Shown: piece after piece, positions 1 through 5,385 of the stretch | Layout: every line of letters starts with the position of its first letter | Position numbering within the stretch: position 1 is the stretch's first letter | Source of the DNA: Deltaproteobacteria bacterium | Lineage (GTDB): Bacteria; Desulfobacterota; Desulfobulbia; Desulfobulbales; BM004 | NCBI GenBank assembly: GCA_019312695.1 | Contig: JAFDCT010000100.1 | Coordinates: 1 to 10,724 of the forward strand | Direction of reading: 5' to 3' | Length of the DNA: 10,724 nucleotides | The notes under the pieces: model-generated | What the model was told of the DNA's origin: nothing | Databases searched by the model: none | Seen by the model: the letters and a program-made list of their open reading frames with translations, nothing else | Position numbers and translations under genes: made by a program

Positions 1-1
1 C

Positions 2-1042
2 ACCAGGTTTGTCGCCATTGAACCCTATGAAAAGAATAATGCGCCCGACCCGGTGCTGATTACGAATCTGAACCACTGCACCATTGTGCCTGCCCTAGTT
101 GACTGCAGCGTCTCCCTGTCGCGCTCGCCCTCCGTAGACAGGAGGGTACGCACAGCAATGGAAGAGGCCGGAATGGCGGCAAAGGCGGCACTGGTAAAGC
201 AGCATATAGGCTACTGCCATTCGCACGGCGTGCTGGGAGTGGCTGACAGCGAGGACAGTATCAGCCTGCAACAGGATTTGGCGGAGGGAGTCAGCATTGA
301 AATCCGGGCTTCAGGCACCGATTTTCTCAGAATCGATTATTCCGGCAGCATCGACAACGGGGAAGAACCCGATTCTTCTCTTGCCAGGAAAGACCTTTGC
401 CTTATTCTCCAGCAGCGGAGGGGGAAAAAGGCTGTGGTTGTTGCCAATGGAGAGCAGGGGGTGCAGGAAGCGCTTGAGGCTGGGTGTGATGCCATTGAAC
501 AGGGATACGGTATGGGCGAAGACAATCTCCGGAAAATGGCGGAGAAGGATGTGCTGTGGATCCCCAGAATGCTCATGGCCAAAAACGCACTGGACAGTGC
601 GGGCAGCGGCGGGGATGTGAATTGCCGCTTCTCCATGCGCTATGTGGCACCGGGAAAGGCTGATCCCGGCGCGGAAACCTTCTGGAAAAAGATGCTCGCC
701 GGACAACTGGCGCAGCTCCGTTCGGCAAGAAAACTGGGAGTGAAAACAGCGGTGGGGACCGGGGCCGGAAGTGCCGGCATACTCCATGGCGAGTCAGTGG
801 TCGAGGAGATGAAATTATTCATCAAGGCTGGCTGGTCCCTGGAAGAAACCATCCGGTGCGCTTCGGATAACGGCGCCAGGTTCTTCGGCATGGAAAACCT
901 TGGTGTCCTGACTGTGGGGCGAAAGGCGACTTTCCTCGTTGCCAGGGGCGCGGTGCAGCAGCTACCGAGAAAACTTGCCTATCTTGAAAGCGTCTATGTT
1001 GACGGTATTAAATGGAAAATTGAAAATTATTTTTTACCCTGA
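2..1042 (+). CDS. Amidohydrolase-like protein, 5'-partial, probable pseudoenzyme
   Basis: The frame is open to the left window edge, so the GTG at 53 is probably internal and the gene starts outside. Numbering here is from that GTG. The protein keeps the layout of the imidazolonepropionase-like amidohydrolase family: the end of strand 1 (VDCSVSL, 16-22), DFLRIDYSG (90-98), VVVANGEQGV (128-137), GCDAIEQGY (144-152), AVGTGAGSAGILHGES (233-248) and a C-terminal GxLTVGRKATFLV sub-domain (284-296). Active relatives use HxH, a carbamylated Lys, two His and an Asp to bind metal. Here these sites read S19/S21, R93, V130, Q150 and G237. The fold seems intact while the metal site seems lost, so hydrolase activity is doubtful. 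The last residues (KWKIENYF) are encoded by a purine-rich repeat island. Family placement is fairly sure; the true role is unknown. Confidence 0.8.
   Translation, partial: TRFVAIEPYEKNNAPDPVLITNLNHCTIVPALVDCSVSLSRSPSVDRRVRTAMEEAGMAAKAALVKQHIGYCHSHGVLGVADSEDSISLQQDLAEGVSIEIRASGTDFLRIDYSGSIDNGEEPDSSLARKDLCLILQQRRGKKAVVVANGEQGVQEALEAGCDAIEQGYGMGEDNLRKMAEKDVLWIPRMLMAKNALDSAGSGGDVNCRFSMRYVAPGKADPGAETFWKKMLAGQLAQLRSARKLGVKTAVGTGAGSAGILHGESVVEEMKLFIKAGWSLEETIRCASDNGARFFGMENLGVLTVGRKATFLVARGAVQQLPRKLAYLESVYVDGIKWKIENYFLP
1007..1035 (+). repeat. Purine-rich AATGGAAAAT island, copy 1
   Basis: The stretch reads TATTAAATGGAAAATTGAAAA and continues into a T-rich end. It shares the 13-mer ATTAAATGGAAAA with the island at 1397. 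It lies inside the 3' end of the amidohydrolase-like frame and encodes its last residues, followed by a stop at 1040-1042. Confidence 0.5.
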
Positions 1043-1103
1043 CCGATGTTTTTAACTATTTCGGGGTGCTTGATCACATCATATACAAGGAACGAACGCA
1101 AAA

Positions 1104-1373
1104 ATGGCATATTTTTACTGTTGGCTTACCTTTTTAGTATTCCACTCATTGTACGAAGGGTATAAAAACTATAGAGAATACCGCAAAATAGGGTATAACA
1201 AAGCCTATTTTGAGCAAACCGGCCAGAAGATCGAATTCAAAGGGGGTATTGGCGAAACCGTTTCCTGCACCCTTGTCAGTGCCTTACGGCAGCTGATCAC
1301 TCCTGTCTTCCTGCTGTCATCAACCATGTATTTCCTGCCCATAGCCATCCTATTATTTTTCATTGCAAAATAG
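1104..1373 (+). CDS. Small hypothetical membrane protein, 89 residues
   Basis: I do not recognise the family. The N-terminus (about residues 1-18, rich in F, W, Y and L) is a short hydrophobic segment. The middle (about 19-50) is basic and aromatic (YKNYREYRKIGYNKAYFEQ). The C-terminus (about 65-88, ending LPIAILLFFIAK) is a clear membrane helix. A protein with two membrane segments and a short loop between them is likely. The start is supported by AAGGA at 1087-1091, although the 12-base gap to the ATG is long. It stands alone: the next gene converges on it from the other strand, and the gene before it ends 61 bases upstream. A weak hairpin at its stop codon may end the transcript. That it is a gene is likely; its function is unknown. 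Confidence 0.6.
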   Translation: MAYFYCWLTFLVFHSLYEGYKNYREYRKIGYNKAYFEQTGQKIEFKGGIGETVSCTLVSALRQLITPVFLLSSTMYFLPIAILLFFIAK

Positions 1374-1397
1374 TGTGTATTTCCAGAAACACTTTTA
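1372..1397 (+). terminator. Weak candidate intrinsic terminator
   Basis: AGTGT (1372-1376) can pair with ACACT (1389-1393), with an inner TTT/AAA pairing, followed by TTTATT. It overlaps the stop codon of the membrane protein gene. The stem is short and A/T-rich, so this is a weak call. Confidence 0.3.
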
Positions 1398-1419
1398 TTA
1401 AATGGAAAATGGGAAATTC
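1397..1419 (+). repeat. Purine-rich AATGGAAAAT island, copy 2
   Basis: TATTAAATGGAAAATGGGAA fills the gap between two convergent genes and runs up to the stop codon of the minus-strand gene. It is nearly identical over its first 15 bases to copy 1 at 1007. Confidence 0.5.
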
Positions 1420-1681
1420 AGGACTTGCAGAACTTCTTGACCCGCTCGCCTGTGATGGAAGCTTTATCGCAGCTGCTGCCATCCTTGGGATTGCAGTCAA
1501 TGAGAATGGTCATCATCCGGTCGGCCAGTCTGTAATTACCCACATCTTCCAACCGTGCCAGCAGGTCTGAGGTCAATTTGTTGAACTCAACACATTTCGC
1601 ATAATCTGAAGTGGCCCGCTGATGGAGGTCGCAGGCCTTTTCCAGGTCTTTCTGTATATTGTCGGGAAGTTCTTTGGTCAT
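1418..1681 (-). CDS. Hypothetical five-cysteine soluble protein, 87 residues
   Basis: I do not recognise the family. The protein has no signal peptide or membrane segment and is mostly predicted helical and charged (QKDLEKACDLHQRATSDYAK near the start). It has five cysteines (C17, C30, C63, C71, C85). The C63/C71 pair sits in a Pro/Gly/Ser-rich loop (IDCNPKDGSSCDK), and C85 is two residues from the end. This spacing could form disulfides or hold a ligand, but it matches no motif I know. The ATG at 1681 has only a weak ribosome site (AGCGGA about ten bases upstream). The frame in the opposite direction (1373-1570, +) has no comparable features. A gene is likely here because the amino-acid composition is protein-like. 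Confidence 0.6.
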   Translation of the reverse strand: MTKELPDNIQKDLEKACDLHQRATSDYAKCVEFNKLTSDLLARLEDVGNYRLADRMMTILIDCNPKDGSSCDKASITGERVKKFCKS

Positions 1682-1724
1682 CTGTTATAAATCCGCTTTG
1701 TTTCTTATCCTTTAAATAATTTTA

Positions 1725-1745
1725 TGGGGTATCTTTTGGGGTATC
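1725..1745. repeat. Two direct copies of TGGGGTATC, 12-base period
   Basis: TGGGGTATC occurs at 1725-1733 and again at 1737-1745, separated by TTT. It lies in the upstream region of the five-cysteine protein gene. A one-helical-turn period suggests protein binding sites. No integrase or regulator gene is present nearby to name the binder. Confidence 0.45.
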
Positions 1746-1832
1746 GCGTATTAAAAATCCCCATTTAGATCCGGTTCTATAATAATCATTGTTATTACTC
1801 TAATAAAGGGGGAGAGTACTAAATGGAGTAGT

Positions 1833-1854
1833 GAAAATGGAAAATGGAAAATTT
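1833..1854 (+). repeat. Purine-rich AATGGAAAAT island, copy 3
   Basis: GAAAATGGAAAATGGAAAAT contains a tandem ATGGAAA unit. It lies in the spacer downstream of the lipoprotein gene and is related to the islands at 1007, 1397 and 4139. Confidence 0.5.
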
Positions 1855-1918
1855 GGGGGCCGGATTTTTTTTAGATCAACCTATTGCAGGACTTCCGGGT
1901 CAGGATAACTTTGTATTT

Positions 1919-2290
1919 TTATTTCCCCATACTGAATTTAATTGTATCAACATAATTTCCGGAACTGTCATAGATCTTGAACGTATAATGTCCGAATGGC
2001 AGATTGTTCCAGCAGGTAAGCACTTCATTATCGCCTTTTTTATTTACGGTTCCCGTATCAACACTTTCCAGCATGCCTTCTTTGTATAGCCTGTAGGAAA
2101 ATGTTGAACTGCCATACCCCGATATCTTGATGCATGGGGTCTCGCCTGCACTGAAAGCATTACGACTGGCACTGGTATTTGAGTATTTGTCCTGTTTTGC
2201 GACAGCATATATTGCCTTGGATGAACTGCGTGGCGCCGCACAGCCGCACTGCACAATCGAAAAAATCAGTAACAGGGCGAGTTTTTTCAT
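1919..2290 (-). CDS. Probable small lipoprotein, 123 residues
   Basis: The ATG at 2290 is chosen over an upstream ATG at 2356. It begins a clear signal sequence (MKKLALLLIFSIVQCGCAAP), and AGAGG sits five to six bases upstream; the longer start would bury that signal behind a cysteine-rich leader. C15 or C17 could be the lipidated residue. Neither fits the lipobox perfectly, because Q or C occupies the flanking positions. The mature part has a Ser/Lys-rich linker followed by a beta-rich domain from about residue 45 (GETPCIKISGYG, TFSYRLYKEG, GHYTFKIYDSSGNYVDTIKF). It looks like a small Ig- or C2-like sandwich of the type that forms extracytoplasmic accessory domains. I do not recognise a named family. 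It was probably placed in the inner leaflet of the outer membrane or the periplasm. Confidence 0.7.
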   Translation of the reverse strand: MKKLALLLIFSIVQCGCAAPRSSSKAIYAVAKQDKYSNTSASRNAFSAGETPCIKISGYGSSTFSYRLYKEGMLESVDTGTVNKKGDNEVLTCWNNLPFGHYTFKIYDSSGNYVDTIKFSMGK

Positions 2291-2373
2291 AAAAGCCTCT
2301 ATTTTAAAGGATTGGCAGCAGCAATCAGGCACTTCTATTGTGACATTCTCCAACAAAAAAAGTGTTTTGGGAT

Positions 2374-2382
2374 TTTATAACA
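2374..2382 (-). promoter_or_regulatory. Candidate extended -10 for the lipoprotein gene
   Basis: The minus strand reads TGTTATAAA, an extended -10 (TGn plus a five-of-six -10 match). No good -35 is seen. It would give a leader of about 75 bases before the ATG at 2290. Confidence 0.3.
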
Positions 2383-2470
2383 GACAAGAGAGTCGGCAGC
2401 TGTCTCGTCCACAACAGCCAAAAACACTAAAATCAATTTATAGAAAAATAATTTTCACTTTTCTGTCTGT

Positions 2471-2533
2471 CAATCGTTGATTCGTTTCCTAAATCAACAA
2501 TCGTCGTCTCGTTTCTTTTGACGACAATTTTTT
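2471..2533. repeat. Tandem pair of related hairpins, 27-base period
   Basis: Unit 1 starts at 2471 and unit 2 at 2498; their first 20 bases match at 16 positions. In unit 1, GTTGATT (2476-2482) pairs with AATCAAC (2492-2498). In unit 2, AATCGTCGTC (2499-2508) pairs with GACGACAATT (2520-2529), with one G-U pair on the minus strand. Where the units differ in the stem, both arms change together, so pairing is kept. Unit 2 begins three bases after the stop of the minus-strand FAD gene and has six T on the + side (2528-2533). It may act as a terminator in either direction. Confidence 0.6.
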
Positions 2534-3806
2534 AATTTACTATCCCCTCCGCTGCCCTGATACCGCTGGCCCAGGCCCCGGTGATCCCCCTGCTGGTGCC
2601 GGCTCCGTCTCCCACCAGGTAGATATTCTCCGCCGCTTTGAAATACTCGTCGATAAACCGCGGTTTATTGGCATAGAGCTTGATCTCAGGATAGTACATG
2701 ATGGTGCCGGGATGCATAACCCCGGGCACTATGGTGTCCAGCATTTTCATGGCCGACCAGATGGGCTTCAGGATCTTGGCCGGCATAGCCAGGCTGATAT
2801 CACCGGCCGTACAATCGGGTAATGTCGGCTCAAAATCATAGAGGTCCCTGTTAAAGGTCTTAGCCTCGGACCGTTTGCCCAGGCGAAAATCGCCAACACG
2901 CTGCATGATCGGCTTGTTCCCGCCCAGCAGCATGGCCTGGCAGCCAAGCATTTCAGCAAAATCCTGGCCGCTGGCCAGAGGCTCTGTCAGGGTCACAGTT
3001 TTGAGCAGGGCGAAATTGACCATATCGTTGCGGGAGCAGGAACTACTGTAGGCGTGTCCATTGACACTGTAGTATTTACGACCGTCCCTGGTTTCGTAGT
3101 GTTCCCGGACCACATAGGCAGCGCCGCTGTTAGTGCAGAAGGTACGCACCCTATGGGGGAAATTGAACTTGGGATCATAGTAGTCCCTGACAATGGAAAA
3201 GCGTTCTTCACGGGTCTCGACCCTGATGCCGATATCAACAACATTATCCAGGAACGGGATAGCCGCTTTTGCCATGGCCCGCTGCAGAAAACGGAATCCC
3301 CCTCTTCCCGGTGCCAGGATAAGGTCCCGGTAGCCGATCTCCCGGCGGCTTGTAATGACCCGTCTGGCAGCAGGATCAATATCGTTTACCTTCTCCTCGA
3401 GGCTCACCTCGACATTGCGGTCGGTAAGTTCGTCCATGAGCCGCCTGATCAGCTCAAGTCCCCCATCGGTTCCAAGGTGTGACTGGCGGATGTCAAGCAG
3501 GCTCACCCCCAGCCGTTCCGCCCTCTTGTTATAGGTTTCCATGTCAACCCTCTGCATGAACTCGGGCTTGAGGCGCTCAATCACCATGGGCAGGTAATGT
3601 TTCGCCTGTTTGCCGGTCCAGCAGTCCATCGGGAATCCCACCGGGTAGGTGAAGTTCATCTTGCAGTCGTGCCTAAGGCCGCCGGTGCAGAGTTTTTCCT
3701 TGTCAATCATCAGGATCCGCAAATCAGGTTTCAGGTCACTGAGGCGAAAGGCCGCACCCAGTCCGGCCGGACCGCTGCCGACAATAATACAGTCATATGT
3801 CATCAT
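2532..3806 (-). CDS. FAD-dependent dehydrogenase, COG2509 type
   Basis: This is a full-length cytoplasmic flavoprotein of 424 residues. The N-terminal Rossmann motif GSGPAGLGAA (10-19) follows a hydrophobic strand and would bind the ADP part of FAD. It is followed by IDKEKLCTGG (35-43), where an acidic/basic residue contacts the ribose. The C-terminal FAD motif VGDGAGTSRGITGAWASG (398-415) closes the site and is typical of the uncharacterised dehydrogenases of COG2509, which are distantly related to geranylgeranyl-reductase and BaiN/HI0933-like flavoproteins. C40 and C48 sit in a conserved-looking loop near the flavin (LCTGGLRHDCKMNF). The substrate is not known for this group. The gene is monocistronic, with its own extended -10 promoter and the tandem hairpins just after its stop. 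Ribosome binding is weak at both tandem ATG codons (3806, 3803). Confidence 0.85.
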   Translation of the reverse strand: MMTYDCIIVGSGPAGLGAAFRLSDLKPDLRILMIDKEKLCTGGLRHDCKMNFTYPVGFPMDCWTGKQAKHYLPMVIERLKPEFMQRVDMETYNKRAERLGVSLLDIRQSHLGTDGGLELIRRLMDELTDRNVEVSLEEKVNDIDPAARRVITSRREIGYRDLILAPGRGGFRFLQRAMAKAAIPFLDNVVDIGIRVETREERFSIVRDYYDPKFNFPHRVRTFCTNSGAAYVVREHYETRDGRKYYSVNGHAYSSSCSRNDMVNFALLKTVTLTEPLASGQDFAEMLGCQAMLLGGNKPIMQRVGDFRLGKRSEAKTFNRDLYDFEPTLPDCTAGDISLAMPAKILKPIWSAMKMLDTIVPGVMHPGTIMYYPEIKLYANKPRFIDEYFKAAENIYLVGDGAGTSRGITGAWASGIRAAEGIVN

Positions 3807-3836
3807 GAGATGGCCCCCGTATTGCGGGAAACTTCA

Positions 3837-3845
3837 ATTATATCA
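3837..3845 (-). promoter_or_regulatory. Extended -10 promoter for the FAD dehydrogenase gene
   Basis: The minus strand reads TGATATAAT: a perfect -10 hexamer with the TGn extension. No convincing -35 is seen, which is common for extended -10 promoters. Transcription would begin near 3830, giving a leader of about 24 bases. Confidence 0.55.
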
Positions 3846-4138
3846 ACTGTTATGGCTTAGGAATCGCAGTCAGGGGGTACACCTGTTTGCCTGCTCACAG
3901 TAACAGCATCATAGCACTGATTAATGTATCCCGTGAATATCCTGTGCTGGGTATCAATATCATCCAAGCCGATCCTGAAGTCGTCCTTTTATTTGAATAA
4001 AACTATTTTCTCTCCTCTGCTGCACCTGAAGGCGGCTAACATTTGAGCTGTCCGGTGACATAAAAACGGTTTATTGCACTGTGCGATTACTGTAAACTAC
4101 TCACGGCACAAAGGTCAAACCATCTCTAGTGGAGGCAA

Positions 4139-4165
4139 GAAATTAAGAATGGAAAATTTAGAATG
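4139..4165 (+). repeat. Purine-rich AATGGAAAAT island, copy 4
   Basis: GAAATTAAGAATGGAAAATT plus TAGAATG lies between a strong GGAGG motif and the start of the CIA30 gene. It is related to the islands at 1007, 1397 and 1833. Confidence 0.45.
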
Positions 4166-4186
4166 ATTATCCGCAAATAACTGCTT

Positions 4187-4867
4187 ATGATGAAATCAAG
4201 ACTGATAGTGACAGCAGTGCTAGCCTTGACGATATCTCCTTCAGCTGTTATTGGCTTCAGCAGAGATGCGGGCAATGGATATGAACATACTTCATATTCC
4301 TCAATTGACAACAATAACAAGCAGTTGCCCCTCAATAACGGAAAAACGCAGATGACGATAAAGACTGATGAGGTTATTCTCTTCGATTTTGCTTCAAATG
4401 ATGCAATATCGGCGTGGCGCCTAGTGAATGACACGGTAATGGGGGGTATTTCCTCCAGCCGGATGGAAAGATCGGCAGACGGTAAAGCGGTTTTTACCGG
4501 CGAGGTCTCCCTTGAAAACAACGGGGGATTTGCTTCTGTCCAGGGGCCGGAGATACAGCAGCCTTTGGGTGCGTTTGAGGGCATAGCTATCCGCGTGAAA
4601 GGAGACGGGAAAAGATACAAGTGCGGTCTGCGCACCGATGATCTGTTCGATGGTGTATCACACCAGGCAGGCTTTAAGACAAAAACAGGGGAATGGCAGA
4701 TAGTCAAGATCCCCTTCACGGATTTTATCCCGACTTACCACGGCAGGCGGTTATCTGAAGACAAGCGGATTAAGCCCGGACTTATCAGAAAGCTGGGATT
4801 TCTGATCTCCGAAAGGCAAGATGGAGCCTTCCGTCTTGAGATCGACTGGATAAAGGCGTACCGGTGA
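4187..4867 (+). CDS. Exported CIA30-family (carbohydrate-binding-like) protein
   Basis: The protein has 226 residues. Residues 1-24 look like a signal peptide (basic MKSR, hydrophobic LIVTAVLALTI, then small residues). A polar, Asn/Ser-rich linker runs to about 60. The rest matches the CIA30 (complex I intermediate-associated protein 30) domain: AWRLVNDTVMGGISSSRM (76-93), FTGEVSLENNGGFASV (103-118), GIAIRVKGDGKRYKCGLRTDD (132-152), W170 and PFTDFIPTYHGR (176-187), ending in LEIDWIKAY. In bacteria this beta-sandwich occurs in proteins not linked to complex I, and its ligand is unknown; it resembles carbohydrate-binding modules. ATG 4187 or 4190 must be the start because a stop lies at 4178. 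There is no ribosome site in the usual window. It converges on the 62-residue gene across a shared terminator. Confidence 0.85.
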   Translation: MMKSRLIVTAVLALTISPSAVIGFSRDAGNGYEHTSYSSIDNNNKQLPLNNGKTQMTIKTDEVILFDFASNDAISAWRLVNDTVMGGISSSRMERSADGKAVFTGEVSLENNGGFASVQGPEIQQPLGAFEGIAIRVKGDGKRYKCGLRTDDLFDGVSHQAGFKTKTGEWQIVKIPFTDFIPTYHGRRLSEDKRIKPGLIRKLGFLISERQDGAFRLEIDWIKAYR

Positions 4868-4941
4868 CCCTACAACCCGTTCAGATCACGAGGCAAAAAA
4901 CAACAGTACTCCCGGGAGGAAGAGGACGATACCTGCAGTAT

Positions 4942-4976
4942 AAAAAAGCCTCTTAAGATAAAAATCCTTAAGAGGC
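4942..4976 (-). terminator. Intrinsic terminator between convergent genes
   Basis: GCCTCTTAAG (4948-4957) pairs perfectly with CTTAAGAGGC (4967-4976) around a nine-base loop. On the minus strand it is followed by six T (complement of 4942-4947), so it is a strong terminator for the 62-residue gene. On the + strand only CTTTC follows, so it may end the CIA30 transcript less well. Confidence 0.85.
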
Positions 4977-5006
4977 CTTTCGTGCAGCTGACAGGGTAAT
5001 TCTTTT

Positions 5007-5195
5007 TTACCAGCGCTCAGTACCTACAAGCTGGCTTACATCCATGCAACTCTCCATTTCTTCTTCAGTCAGCTCGTCCTTGGTTTTCAAATTCCCTTTC
5101 AGGGCCGCAGCAGTGCAGGCATACTCCTTGCCGTCTTTGTCCCTGATCCAAACAAGAGATTCATATCCGCCTTTGTTGTATTCTTCTTCAGCCAT
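5007..5195 (-). CDS. Small acidic hypothetical protein, 62 residues
   Basis: I do not recognise a named family. The start is strongly supported by AAGGAGGG ending about six bases before the ATG at 5195, the best ribosome site in this half of the window. The protein is soluble and acidic (MAEEEYNKGG at the start, KDELTEEEMESCMD near the end). A core reading YESLVWIRDKDGKEYACTA (11-29) looks like two beta strands with a turn. There are two cysteines (C27, C50). It is followed by a strong terminator, so it is a single-gene transcript, and preceded by a long inverted repeat that could be its operator. Together these mean it is a real, probably well-expressed gene. Its role is unknown; it could be a small stress or regulatory protein. 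Confidence 0.75.
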   Translation of the reverse strand: MAEEEYNKGGYESLVWIRDKDGKEYACTAAALKGNLKTKDELTEEEMESCMDVSQLVGTERW

Positions 5196-5237
5196 GATGT
5201 TCCCTCCTTGTTAAGTTAACTTTTACCTTCGACCCAC

Positions 5238-5282
5238 GTGTAATTATCTTATGGCCATATATAAAATAATTACACCTTTCAA
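5238..5282 (-). promoter_or_regulatory. Inverted repeat and possible promoter/operator
   Basis: GTGTAATTAT (5238-5247) and ATAATTACAC (5266-5275) are a perfect 10-base inverted repeat around an 18-base centre that itself contains ATGGCCAT (5251-5258). On the minus strand a TTGAAA (5282-5277) precedes it, with a poor -10 (TATATG or TATGGC) inside the centre. The arms would therefore flank the -10 of the 62-residue gene, as operators often do. The pairing is certain; the role is inferred. Confidence 0.5.
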
Positions 5283-5385
5283 AAGAATTGTTGAACAGAA
5301 TCATCCCTATGACCGTTCCACTATGCCATAACCGTTTTCATGGTTGCGGCCATACCAAAAAGAAATAAGGAAGCCTCTCGGAATC

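Larger units (their letters stand above)
3807..4186. other. Intergenic region between divergent genes
   Basis: This 380-base spacer separates the minus-strand FAD gene from the plus-strand CIA30 gene. It holds the extended -10 for the former and, near its right end, GGAGG (4131-4135) followed by a purine-rich island. I see no credible coding frame, RNA gene or clear sigma-70 promoter for the plus-strand gene. Confidence 0.5.

Noticed and set aside
1027..1110. 27-residue minus-strand frame (begins MPFLRSFLVYDVIKHPEIVK)
   Set aside because: It is too short to support, has no ribosome site, overlaps the starts or ends of two plus-strand genes, and its stop falls in the repeat island. It could be a relic.
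1373..1570. 65-residue plus-strand frame
   Set aside because: It is antisense to the five-cysteine protein, starts within the stop of the previous gene, and shows no family features or ribosome site.
2127..2480. 117-residue plus-strand frame over the lipoprotein gene
   Set aside because: It is antisense to the clear signal-peptide gene and its translation has no recognisable features.
5325..5350. Hairpin after the selenoprotein gene as a terminator
   Set aside because: GCC/GGC and AACC/GGTT pair around an internal loop, but no T run follows on the minus strand, so termination is not supported.
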